A DNA stretch of 64,000 nucleotides, from assembly GCA_040387515.1 (NCBI GenBank), contig JAZKDP010000007.1, forward strand, positions 1 to 64,000, in the 5' to 3' direction. Shown here piece after piece: positions 8,316 to 16,397 of this stretch; position 1 is the stretch's first letter, and each line of letters opens with the position of its first letter. Under the pieces are notes generated by a model. That model saw nothing but the letters and a program-made list of their open reading frames with translations. It was not told the DNA's origin and did no database searches. Source of the stretch: Methylotenera_A sp040387515 (GTDB taxonomy: Bacteria; Pseudomonadota; Gammaproteobacteria; Burkholderiales; Methylophilaceae). A program made the translations under genes and the position numbers.

Positions 8316-9143
8316 TTGAATACATTACGCTTTAATACCTTACAAAGGTACAGGCCTACCAGGTTTAAAAAGGTCGGCTCAGCATTACTGTTACTAATAG
8401 CTGTTTTTACTTTTTCATTAGTGACACCAAGTGCTGATGCGCATGACAATACAAAAATACCTCGCTTAGCGAATGGTAAGCCAGATTTCTCTGGGATATG
8501 GCAGACAACCAGCGCGGCAGATTATGATTTGGAACCTCACTCTAATCGTAAAGATGCACCTCCAGGTCCCGGTATTGTAGAAGGCGGCGAAATCCCTTAC
8601 TTGCCAAAAGCCTTAGCGCAAAGAAAGAAAAACTTTGAAAATCGCGCTACAGATGACCCTGCATTAAAAGGTTATACCTTGGGCGTGCCTCGTGCTGTGT
8701 ATTATCCAGAGCCATTTCAGATTTTTCAGCGTGCGCGCGATTTAACTGTCATACCTCAGTTTGGTCATTCAGTACGTACTATTCATACCAATAATACTGA
8801 GCATCCAGAAGATCCTAATGACTGGTGGTTAGGCGACTCAAGAGCTAAATGGGAAGGCGATACTTTAGTTGTTGATGCAAAGCATTTCAACGATAAAACA
8901 TGGCTAGATCGCTCAGGTAATTTTCATAGCGATGCTTTACAAGTGGTTGAGCGCTGGAAGTTCATTGACCCAAACACGATTGAATACAAGGCGACTTTAA
9001 CCGATGAGCAGGTTTTCAGTAAGCCATGGAATATCAGCGTTATTTTGCACCGACATCGTGAAAAGAATTTTCAGTTGATTGAAGATTACCGATACACCTT
9101 GGATTACGACCAATACTATCCACCAAAACCGGATCAAAAGTAA
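8316..9143 (+). CDS. Exported protein of unknown function (PDxSGxW family)
   Basis: A 275-residue protein with an N-terminal hydrophobic export signal (about 21-40, ending SADAHD). The mature start carries LANGKPDFSGIW, and the second half carries DSRAKWEGDTLVVD. Both motifs recur in the two downstream paralogues and in many uncharacterised exported proteins of soil bacteria. Translation probably starts at TTG 8316, with GGAG 8 bases upstream. It lies between the DUF6152 gene and two larger relatives in one operon. Function unknown; the repeated W-x-G-(D/N)-TLVVD segment suggests a beta-rich fold. Confidence 0.75.
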   Translation: MNTLRFNTLQRYRPTRFKKVGSALLLLIAVFTFSLVTPSADAHDNTKIPRLANGKPDFSGIWQTTSAADYDLEPHSNRKDAPPGPGIVEGGEIPYLPKALAQRKKNFENRATDDPALKGYTLGVPRAVYYPEPFQIFQRARDLTVIPQFGHSVRTIHTNNTEHPEDPNDWWLGDSRAKWEGDTLVVDAKHFNDKTWLDRSGNFHSDALQVVERWKFIDPNTIEYKATLTDEQVFSKPWNISVILHRHREKNFQLIEDYRYTLDYDQYYPPKPDQK

Positions 9144-9194
9144 GGCATATATGCACCTTAATATCGCATCATTTAAGAATAAAATGAGGACAAT

Positions 9195-10211
9195 ATGAAT
9201 AGCAATCTAGGAAAACGGCAGAGGGCGTTTTCTACCCTAATATTGGGTGCCTTAATTAGCGCTTCGTTAGTAAGTGTTGCGGCAGATGAAAACATAACGC
9301 CGGCCGCACAAGAGAAAAAATCTGCAGCTAAACCTGTAGAAACTACACCTCCCGCACAAACTAGAAGACCGCGTGAAAAATCATTTCCCAAGATTCCTAC
9401 AGGTAAATGGACTGGGCCGCGTTTAGCTGATGGTCAGCCAGATGTAAGTGGCTTCTGGTCTAACACTATCGGTAATCATGGTAATTTGACAGACCCACAA
9501 GGTGGCGTTATCGGTGAAGCCAGACGAACACCTTTAGGTCCGAGAGAGCAGCGTGCGCCTAGTCGGGTGAGTGATCCTGCTGATGGCCAGTTCCCATTCC
9601 AGCCATGGGCCTTAGCTAAAGTGAAAGAGTTTCAGATAGGTTTTCACAACCCTACTTATCCAGGACACGTAGAGCCTAACGCACGTTGTGCGCCAGGTGG
9701 TGTACCAAAATCTTTGTACTGGCATGGTTATGATGTTTTGCAATATCCAGACTATGTGGTGTTTGTATTTGATAACGGCTCACGCATTATTCATTTGGAT
9801 GAAAACAAGCCTCACTTGCCAGAAAAGCTTAAATTATGGAATGGCGACTCGCGTGGTCATTGGGAAGGCAACACTTTAGTTGTCGATGTTAAAAATCACA
9901 ACGGTAAAGCTTTATTTGGTCGCTCAGGTGAATTCATTAGTGAAAACGGCACGATTCAAGAAAAGTATATTTTTGCTAATGACGGTACGCGCTACAACTA
10001 TGAAGGCACCTTTACCGACCCAACGGTTTATACGCGGCCATTTACCATCACAATACCTGCCATTAAATATACCCGAGCGGAAGAAACAGATGGCTGGAAT
10101 CTAGAGGCGCGTTGGGCAAAGCATGCTGGAAAAACACAAATTTTAGAGCACGATGAGCGCATTTGCCATGAAAATAACGGCGGTTTTGGATTAGGTTCTG
10201 CGCAGAAATAA
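9195..10211 (+). CDS. Exported protein of unknown function (PDxSGxW family, copy 1)
   Basis: A 338-residue exported protein: a signal sequence ending near SVAADE, a Lys/Pro-rich linker, then KWTGPRLADGQPDVSGFW, the cysteine motif RCAPGGVPKS, DSRGHWEGNTLVVDVKNHNG, and a C-terminal ERICHENNGGFG. Two cysteines (RCAP and ERIC) could form a disulfide, relevant since a DsbD-like reductase is encoded in this island. It is closely similar to the next gene over the whole mature region, pointing to tandem duplication. It is in the tonB operon. No activity can be assigned. Confidence 0.75.
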   Translation: MNSNLGKRQRAFSTLILGALISASLVSVAADENITPAAQEKKSAAKPVETTPPAQTRRPREKSFPKIPTGKWTGPRLADGQPDVSGFWSNTIGNHGNLTDPQGGVIGEARRTPLGPREQRAPSRVSDPADGQFPFQPWALAKVKEFQIGFHNPTYPGHVEPNARCAPGGVPKSLYWHGYDVLQYPDYVVFVFDNGSRIIHLDENKPHLPEKLKLWNGDSRGHWEGNTLVVDVKNHNGKALFGRSGEFISENGTIQEKYIFANDGTRYNYEGTFTDPTVYTRPFTITIPAIKYTRAEETDGWNLEARWAKHAGKTQILEHDERICHENNGGFGLGSAQK

Positions 10212-10310
10212 TCGCTTAAAAAGTAAGCATGTAGTAACCACGGATGAAAAATTTAAGTAAATGTACCGTTTGGTTAGTAACTGAGTGAACTGAATACGAT
10301 AAGAGGAATT

Positions 10311-11321
10311 ATGAAAAATAATGTAAGTCATCTCAAGCTAAAACTTAGCATTAAGAGTTTGGTAATACTGGCTATCACAACTGTGCCAATGTTTGCAACA
10401 TCGGCAGATGATGCTAAAACTAAAGAAGTAAAACCACAAGAACCGGTTGCAGCCCAACAGGCTGATGGACCTAGTTACAGAAATGAAGCATCATTTCCAA
10501 AAATTGCTTCAGGTAAATGGACTGGCCCGAAATTAGCGGATGGCCAACCTGATATCAGTGGGCATTGGTCTAATACGATAGCAAACCATAATAACTTTAC
10601 GGATCCACAAGGTGGCATTCCTAATGACCCGGCGCCACGTCGTACGCCATTAGGTAAGCGTGAAGATCGCGCCCCAAGTCGTGTCAGTGACCCTGCAGAT
10701 GGGCAAGTGCCATTTCAGCCTTGGGCATTAGAAGAGGTTAAGAAATTTCAGGTGGGATTTCATAATCCAACTGAGCCTAAGTTCATTGAGCCTTTAGCCC
10801 GCTGCGCACCAGGTGGCGTACCTAAGTCTTTTTACTGGCATGGTTATGAAATCGCGCAATATCCAGGCTATGTGTTGTTTGTCTTTAACAATGGAACCCG
10901 TATTATTCATTTAGATGGCAAGCCCCATTTACCTGAGAAGATTAAACTGTGGAATGCTGATTCACGTGGTCATTGGGAGGGTAATACTTTAGTGGTGGAT
11001 GTTAAAAACCACAATGGCAAAGCATTGTTTGGGCGCTCAGGTGAATTTATCAGTGAGAACGGGACTATCCAGGAAAAATATATATTTTCAAACGATGGTA
11101 AACGTTATAACTATGAGGCAGTGTTTACTGACCCAACAGTCTATACACGACCATTTACTGTGACGATTCCAGCAAGACTGTGGACTTATGAAGACAAACC
11201 GAATGGTTGGCACTTTGAAGCGCGCTTAGCAAAACATGCTGGCAAAGAGCCGATTGTAGAGCGCGAAGAACGCATTTGTGCTGAAAATAATGGTGGTTTT
11301 GGATTGGGTGCACGCAAGTAA
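10311..11321 (+). CDS. Exported protein of unknown function (PDxSGxW family, copy 2)
   Basis: A 336-residue paralogue of the preceding gene. The mature parts share long identical stretches (for example from RGHWEGNTLVVDV through FISENGTIQEKYIF), while the signal peptides and the linkers after them differ. The same two cysteine motifs (RCAPGGVPKS, ERICAENNGG) are kept. AGAGGA precedes the ATG at a good distance. It is the last gene before the terminator at 11341, so the operon probably runs from tonB to here. Function unknown. Confidence 0.75.
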   Translation: MKNNVSHLKLKLSIKSLVILAITTVPMFATSADDAKTKEVKPQEPVAAQQADGPSYRNEASFPKIASGKWTGPKLADGQPDISGHWSNTIANHNNFTDPQGGIPNDPAPRRTPLGKREDRAPSRVSDPADGQVPFQPWALEEVKKFQVGFHNPTEPKFIEPLARCAPGGVPKSFYWHGYEIAQYPGYVLFVFNNGTRIIHLDGKPHLPEKIKLWNADSRGHWEGNTLVVDVKNHNGKALFGRSGEFISENGTIQEKYIFSNDGKRYNYEAVFTDPTVYTRPFTVTIPARLWTYEDKPNGWHFEARLAKHAGKEPIVEREERICAENNGGFGLGARK

Positions 11322-11340
11322 TAATTAGTATTAATCTAAA

Positions 11341-11374
11341 AACGCTGTGGCCATTTTGGCCACGGCGTTTTTTT
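11341..11374 (+). terminator. Terminator closing the tonB-exbBD-exported protein operon
   Basis: AACGC-T-GTGGCC, loop ATTTT, GGCCAC-G-GCGTT and a seven-T run. The following stretch, 11375-11786, contains no gene, sigma-54 site or repeat that I can support. Confidence 0.9.
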
Positions 11375-11786
11375 GCCTGTTACAAAGGCATTTTTATCAT
11401 TTTAATGTCTGTTGCTATATTAGTTTTACGGACAGTTGTAAACCCATTGAGTTTGCAAGTGAGCTAGTTTAACCATTCAATATAAAACAATTATGTCTTT
11501 CCCTAAACAACATCTAATGTTTAAAGGTTTCATAGCAATCAACTTATGCAGGAGCAAAGATTGAGTTTGTATTCAGATTGAAATGAAGAATTAAATTGAT
11601 AGCACGAACTCTAGTTAAGCAATATATACAAAGTCTTAACACTGAAAAAGTAGTGTCTACAGACATGGAGAGGAAATAAAATCCTGCGTTTTTCAGTGAC
11701 GAGCATTGAAGGTAATTGATACTATTAGGACCATCACTTCCTATTGCTAGATAGATGATGTTGAAGCTAGCTGGGACAATTCAAAT

Positions 11787-11820
11787 AAAAAAACCATGGC
11801 CAATTAAGGCCATGGTTTTT
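11787..11820 (-). terminator. Terminator after the minus-strand TonB-dependent receptor
   Basis: An inverted repeat around ACCATGGCC / GGCCATGGT with flanking A and T runs, read on the minus strand just past the receptor stop at 11849. The T run on that strand follows the stem. Confidence 0.85.
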
Positions 11821-11848
11821 GCATCAAACAATTGCAGTTTTATGCGGA

Positions 11849-14680
11849 TTACAATTTACTGCTGAAAACTACCCCAATCCAACGTGGAAGGCTAGGTGTA
11901 TAACTGCTGAAGCCTTCAACATTATATTGCTCATTTAATGCGTTTTTAGCGATGAAGTTTAAATCAAACAATTTATCTTGTCTGCCGATACCTACACCTA
12001 AATCTAAAATGCCATAAGCATCTAACTTGTCGTATGACGAGCGACTTCTTAATTGCGAAGCACTGTATGAATAGTTAGCATTGGTATGGAAAACCCAATT
12101 ACCAAAAACCGGCAAATTGTAGTCCACACCTAAATTTGCAGAGAATTTAGGCGCAAATGTTAATGTTTCACCCTTTGCGTTAGAGAATCGAGGATTTGTA
12201 CCAGTAGTATTTTCCTCACTTGGTCTTGCAAGAAAAATGTCTTTCGAGTATCTAGCATCATTATAGGCAGCCGCTAATCTGATGTTGAAATGGTCAAAGC
12301 CACTATAGTTAGCATCGACTTCAATGCCTTTGACTCTCACACCAGGCACGTTGCCAACCACACTTTGAAATTGAATACTATCGGCTAGCGGTACAGCAGG
12401 GTTAGATGCTTGAAATGCTGCAGTAGCAACAGGGTCTACAAGACCAACGGTTGATTGAAAGTCTTTAATATCATTCAAGAATACGTCAGCATTAACGGTT
12501 AAGGCTTTCTCAAATAAATTAGTACGAATACCTAATTCATAACCTTTGGTTTTCTCTTTATCGATTAAATTAGATTTTCCAGCAGTGTCAATTTGGGCAA
12601 TACCGGCTTTTTCACCATACTGCAACGTGCCATATACGGTTAAATCTTCATTGAATTTATTTTTAAGACTAACATTAGCGCTGTTGATATTGTCATCCCA
12701 AGTTCTGTCTGCGTTTTTAATGTTGTAAAGAGAGTTAGGTTGTAAAGTTGAGTTTCTAACCACTGTTGCTTGCTTAAGTTGTGTGCGTTGCGGTGCGGTT
12801 AATGTTGCATAAGTAGCACCAGCGCCAAAATATCTACTAGCAAGGCGATTCGCAGCAGCGGTACCCTCAGCAGTAGTAGGGTCTGGAAGCGTAGCAACAG
12901 TTGTTCCATTACCAAATGCATTCGTAAAGTCTGCGCCAACACCTTTATCTGCTAAGAAAATACCCTGTGCGGTTTTACGATCTTCTTTAGAAATACGATA
13001 TCCAGTCGTTAACGTCAATGGTTCAGTAATATGCCAATCTGCTTGTCCAAAAAGTGCAGTACTTTGGTTTTTAACAATAGTCTGCGTATTTTTATAAGCT
13101 AAATTGAGCGAGTCTTTAAGTAATGCTTGCCCAGTACCAGAAGCGTAAAGTGCGTTATAGATAGCATCACTGGCTTGAAAAGCACCAGCATCGTTACCGT
13201 AACGGGTGCGAGAGTTAGAATCGTTATCAGTGTCTATAAAGTAAACACCTCCAAGGTAGTCTACTAAACTATTTTCATCAGGTGCTGAGGATACACGCAG
13301 CTCTTGGCTGATTTGACTGTACGCTGTGATGTAGCCGCCACTCTTTGTAATGTCATAGGGGGTGCCTTCATCGTTTGCAGCACTAAACCAATGGCTACGG
13401 TAACCAGTAATCGATTTCAGATTGTGGCCCGCCACATTCCAATCTAAGTTAACCGTTGCACCTTTAGAGCCAGTAATAATTGCGCCATTATTATCCACAT
13501 TGGTTGGATCTTTGAAGTAATCCGTAGCAGGGTTCCAAGTAGTCGGACTGTTGTTAAACCACTGACGATTAACATATTTGTTGTAAGCAACATCCACACT
13601 TGCTGGCGCACGAGTTGTTCCGTCAGTGAAAGACCTAGGTTCTGGGTGTCTGACCGTATTGCCGTTAACAAACTCTGAACCTCTAGGTTGATGTTCAACA
13701 GATAACTTTGCACTAAAGTTTTCTGTAGGCGTTAACAGAAACTGAATACGCCCAAAAGTGCGGTCCACATTTTGATAACTATCTCTACCGTCTAAATCAG
13801 CAAACTGGTTTTCAAATTTCTTAGACGTAGGGCCATCGGCTTGCTCACGATAAAACGTACCGCGCCAAGCCAGCAAGTTATCAACAACAGGGCCACCTAC
13901 TACAGCAGATGAGCGTAGCGTGTTCCAATCACCAAAGGTCTGTGAGAAATTAGCTTCGGGTGTAAAGGTCGGCGCTTTAGTGGTAAATGTAAGGCGACCA
14001 ATATTAGAAGCTTTACCACCTTGTGTACCTTGTGGTCCACGAGTGGCATCAATGGTATCAATATCCGTAAATATATAACCATTAACCAATGGCGTATAAG
14101 CGATACTCACGCCATCAAGCAAAGTACCAATCGATGGGTCAATTTGGTCGCTAGAACCAGTGGTGATTCCGCGCAAAGTGAGTGAGCCTGTACGTGAATT
14201 GCCATAGTTAAAGTTGACATTACCAATGCGGCGTAAAACTTCTGTGGTATTGGTCGCATTTAAGCTTTCAAGCTCCTCACCACTGACAATAGAGATTGAT
14301 GTTGGCACATCTTTAATTTTCTCAAGTACCGGTTTCTTTTTGAATTTTACAATGATTGCATCAAGCGCTGAAGGCTCTTGAGTCGTCGCAGTATTCGTTT
14401 GCTGTTCTTGATTTTCTTCAGTGGTAGCAGTGGTGTTTGTAGAACTACCTGTGTTACTTGCTGGTTTATTGGCTAATTGTTTTTTTAAATTATCATTTTC
14501 AGCTTTAAGTTGTTCTAACGCTTTTTGTAACTCTGCTAAGGCTTGGTCATCAGCAGCGTAAGCTGGTAATGCCAAAAAGTTGGCGAAGCTGGCAATCGCA
14601 ATGGCTATTGCAGTGCGGCGAAATGTAATTTGCTGTTTTTTTCGTTTATTACTTACTTCTTCCCTTAAATGTTTGCTCAT
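11849..14680 (-). CDS. TonB-dependent receptor with N-terminal coiled coil
   Basis: A 943-residue outer-membrane receptor. A long charged N-terminus precedes the signal segment (cleavage near PAYAAD). A coiled-coil stretch of about 28 residues follows (ALAELQKALEQLKAENDNL), then a low-complexity Thr/Asn/Gln linker, a TonB-box-like segment (ALDAIIV), the plug (DIDTIDATRGPQGTQGG) and a large barrel. The coiled coil between signal and plug is not standard and is shared with the receptor at 25847. It has its own sigma-54-type promoter at 14731-14748. The plug resembles receptors for varied organic ligands rather than classical siderophores. Ligand unknown. Confidence 0.9.
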   Translation of the reverse strand: MSKHLREEVSNKRKKQQITFRRTAIAIAIASFANFLALPAYAADDQALAELQKALEQLKAENDNLKKQLANKPASNTGSSTNTTATTEENQEQQTNTATTQEPSALDAIIVKFKKKPVLEKIKDVPTSISIVSGEELESLNATNTTEVLRRIGNVNFNYGNSRTGSLTLRGITTGSSDQIDPSIGTLLDGVSIAYTPLVNGYIFTDIDTIDATRGPQGTQGGKASNIGRLTFTTKAPTFTPEANFSQTFGDWNTLRSSAVVGGPVVDNLLAWRGTFYREQADGPTSKKFENQFADLDGRDSYQNVDRTFGRIQFLLTPTENFSAKLSVEHQPRGSEFVNGNTVRHPEPRSFTDGTTRAPASVDVAYNKYVNRQWFNNSPTTWNPATDYFKDPTNVDNNGAIITGSKGATVNLDWNVAGHNLKSITGYRSHWFSAANDEGTPYDITKSGGYITAYSQISQELRVSSAPDENSLVDYLGGVYFIDTDNDSNSRTRYGNDAGAFQASDAIYNALYASGTGQALLKDSLNLAYKNTQTIVKNQSTALFGQADWHITEPLTLTTGYRISKEDRKTAQGIFLADKGVGADFTNAFGNGTTVATLPDPTTAEGTAAANRLASRYFGAGATYATLTAPQRTQLKQATVVRNSTLQPNSLYNIKNADRTWDDNINSANVSLKNKFNEDLTVYGTLQYGEKAGIAQIDTAGKSNLIDKEKTKGYELGIRTNLFEKALTVNADVFLNDIKDFQSTVGLVDPVATAAFQASNPAVPLADSIQFQSVVGNVPGVRVKGIEVDANYSGFDHFNIRLAAAYNDARYSKDIFLARPSEENTTGTNPRFSNAKGETLTFAPKFSANLGVDYNLPVFGNWVFHTNANYSYSASQLRSRSSYDKLDAYGILDLGVGIGRQDKLFDLNFIAKNALNEQYNVEGFSSYTPSLPRWIGVVFSSKL

Positions 14681-14700
14681 TTATTTGCTTTCTAAATAAT

Positions 14701-14722
14701 GTGAATGGTTGGTTTTATTCAC
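14701..14722 (-). promoter_or_regulatory. Inverted repeat at the predicted start site of the minus-strand receptor
   Basis: GTGAAT and ATTCAC flank a 10-base spacer exactly where the sigma-54 transcript should start (near 14721, minus strand). It could be an operator or a short 5' RNA hairpin. Confidence 0.35.
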
Positions 14723-14730
14723 ATCACTAA

Positions 14731-14748
14731 GTGCAATATATATGCCAC
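14731..14748 (-). promoter_or_regulatory. Sigma-54 promoter of the minus-strand receptor
   Basis: On the minus strand the site reads TGGCATATATATTGCACT, with GG at 14746-14745 and GC at 14734-14733, separated by 10 bases. The predicted start is about 40 bases before the receptor ATG at 14680. Confidence 0.7.
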
Positions 14749-14812
14749 TGATAAGCTTAAAATGCAAAGTGATTCTAAATGTTTTATATTTTTTTAACTA
14801 TATGTTTATAAA

Positions 14813-14849
14813 CAACTAATAATATTTTTTTACTGTAAATTATTAGTTG
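14813..14849. repeat. Perfect 11-bp inverted repeat upstream of the sigma-54 promoter
   Basis: CAACTAATAAT (14813-14823) and ATTATTAGTTG (14839-14849) are complementary, with a 15-base AT-rich spacer. It lies about 65-100 bp upstream of the minus-strand -24 element. It may be a binding site for an additional factor such as IHF-like bending proteins, or a cruciform. Confidence 0.45.
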
Positions 14850-14873
14850 AATTTACCTAATAAAAATGATGAT

Positions 14874-14919
14874 TGTTATAATATAAACAACTTTATTGCA
14901 GGCTGTTGTAATCAATACA
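14874..14919 (-). promoter_or_regulatory. Paired activator (UAS) sites for the minus-strand receptor
   Basis: TGTTATAATATAAACA (14874-14889) and TGTTGTAATCAATACA (14904-14919) start 30 bp apart and lie 127 bp upstream of the -24 GG. They are weaker matches to TGTTKC-N4-GMAACA, but keep the TGTT-N8-A(A/T)ACA core and the spacing. Confidence 0.5.
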
Positions 14920-14925
14920 GAAGGC

Positions 14926-14944
14926 GATAGGGGGACTCCCTATC
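14926..14944. promoter_or_regulatory. GATAGGG-N5-CCCTATC dyad (fourth ATAGG-N7-CCTAT copy)
   Basis: A perfect 7-bp inverted repeat around GGACT. It contains the same 5-7-5 dyad as 433, 32655 and 37790, but lies next to the paired activator sites rather than at a start site. As RNA it would be a strong hairpin 40 bases past the efflux operon stop, but no T run follows. Confidence 0.45.
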
Positions 14945-14984
14945 AGGATTTAGATGACTATTTTTATCAATCGTAATTAAATAG

Positions 14985-16397
14985 TTAAAATTTACCGCCT
15001 AAAGCGGTCATTAAACCCACGCTGGCATTCAGTCTTCGGCCAATAATCGATAAAGCATTACGTTCTGCATTCAGCGCAGTAGATTGTACAATCACCACAC
15101 TTTGGTACTCGCTGATGCCAGCGCGGTAACGATTTTCCGTTTGCTCAACTGCCTCACGCGCAAATCGCACAGCGGTCTCTTGCTCCTTTGACTCAGCCTC
15201 TAAGATTCTTAATAAGGCCAAATTATCTTCAACTTCCTGAAAGCCGCTTAAGACAGTTTGTTTGTAATTTGCAACAGTTGCATCGTAATTTGCGATGGCG
15301 GCTTCTGTTTGTGATTGGCGTAATTGATTATCAAAAATAGGGCCAGCCAATGCAGGGCCCAGCGCCCAAATTCTATTCGGCAAGGATAATATGTTAGCAA
15401 TACTTGAGCTTTCAAAGGCTAAGCTTGCGCCTAAATTTAATGTGGGGAACAGTGCAGCTCTCGCAATGCCAATCTGCGCATTGGCTTCTGCGATACGTCG
15501 TTCCGAAGCAGCAATATCAGGGCGTCTTTCCAGTAAGCTTGAAGGTAAACTTGCTGGGATGCTGGGAAGCTTGATACTAGTCATATTGTCGAATGGGCTA
15601 GAGGGCAATGAAAAATCGGCAGGTGGGCGGCCAAGGAACACCGCGATGGCATGCTCTAGCTGGCTTCTAGCTGCAGATATATCAATGGATTGCGCACGCG
15701 TAGTTCTGAGTTGTGCTTCTGCCTGTGCGATTTCTGTGCGCGATGCCAAGCCAACGTTGTAACGATTAATGGTTAATTTTAGAGATCTGTCGAAACTTTC
15801 AGCGGTGTTATCCAGTAATTTTTTTTGTGAGTCTAAAATGCGTAATTGAAAGTAGTTTTGTGCGACATTGGCCTGCACCAATAAGCGTACCGCTTCTAAA
15901 TCTGCAGCGCTTGCATTGGCGTTTGCCTCACCTGCTTCAACGCTTCTTTTAATGCGCCCCCACAGGTCTATTTCCCAATTGGCGCTGATACCAATGTTGT
16001 TGTCCGTACGTGCATTTGCGCGACCATTTTGGCTACGTGTGAGAGCGGCGCCGCCGTCCAATGCCGGTAAAAGTGGCGCACGTGCACTCTTTGCAAATGC
16101 TTGTGCTTGGCGGTAATTAGCCTCTGCGATTTGGATTGAATTGTTTGCTTGATTGGCTTCAACAATTAAATTATTAAGCGTGTTATCACCATATAGCTGC
16201 CACCAATCTTGAGTAATATTAGGTTGACTAGGTTCTGCCGTTTTCCATCCCTCATATTCGGTAGCCTCTTTATAGGAAGCGGGTACGGTAATGTTAGGAC
16301 GCGTGTAATCCTGCCATATACTGCAACCACTTAAAAAAAGTGCGGTTATAAGAAAAAGGATGGCGATAAAGCTGATTTTTGGATAGTGCATAGTCAT
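14985..16397 (-). CDS. Outer-membrane efflux lipoprotein, OprM/NodT family
   Basis: A 470-residue TolC-like outer-membrane channel. The N-terminus has a lipoprotein signal with lipobox LSGC (about residues 22-25). The body has the duplicated OEP repeats of long alpha-helices (QIAEANYRQAQAFAKSARAPLLP and NAQIGIARAALFPTLNLGA). It is the outer-membrane exit for the RND pump encoded directly upstream, and its ATG overlaps the stop of the second RND gene by one base. The final gene of the minus-strand efflux operon. Confidence 0.92.
   Translation of the reverse strand: MTMHYPKISFIAILFLITALFLSGCSIWQDYTRPNITVPASYKEATEYEGWKTAEPSQPNITQDWWQLYGDNTLNNLIVEANQANNSIQIAEANYRQAQAFAKSARAPLLPALDGGAALTRSQNGRANARTDNNIGISANWEIDLWGRIKRSVEAGEANANASAADLEAVRLLVQANVAQNYFQLRILDSQKKLLDNTAESFDRSLKLTINRYNVGLASRTEIAQAEAQLRTTRAQSIDISAARSQLEHAIAVFLGRPPADFSLPSSPFDNMTSIKLPSIPASLPSSLLERRPDIAASERRIAEANAQIGIARAALFPTLNLGASLAFESSSIANILSLPNRIWALGPALAGPIFDNQLRQSQTEAAIANYDATVANYKQTVLSGFQEVEDNLALLRILEAESKEQETAVRFAREAVEQTENRYRAGISEYQSVVIVQSTALNAERNALSIIGRRLNASVGLMTALGGKF

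Noticed and set aside
11375..11786. Search for a small RNA or regulatory site in the 400-base gap
   Set aside because: No promoter pair, sigma-54 site, strong hairpin or coding frame could be supported.
14926..14944. Hairpin as the terminator of the efflux operon
   Set aside because: No T run follows on the minus strand, and the sequence fits the ATAGG-N7-CCTAT family found at start sites; kept as a regulatory dyad.
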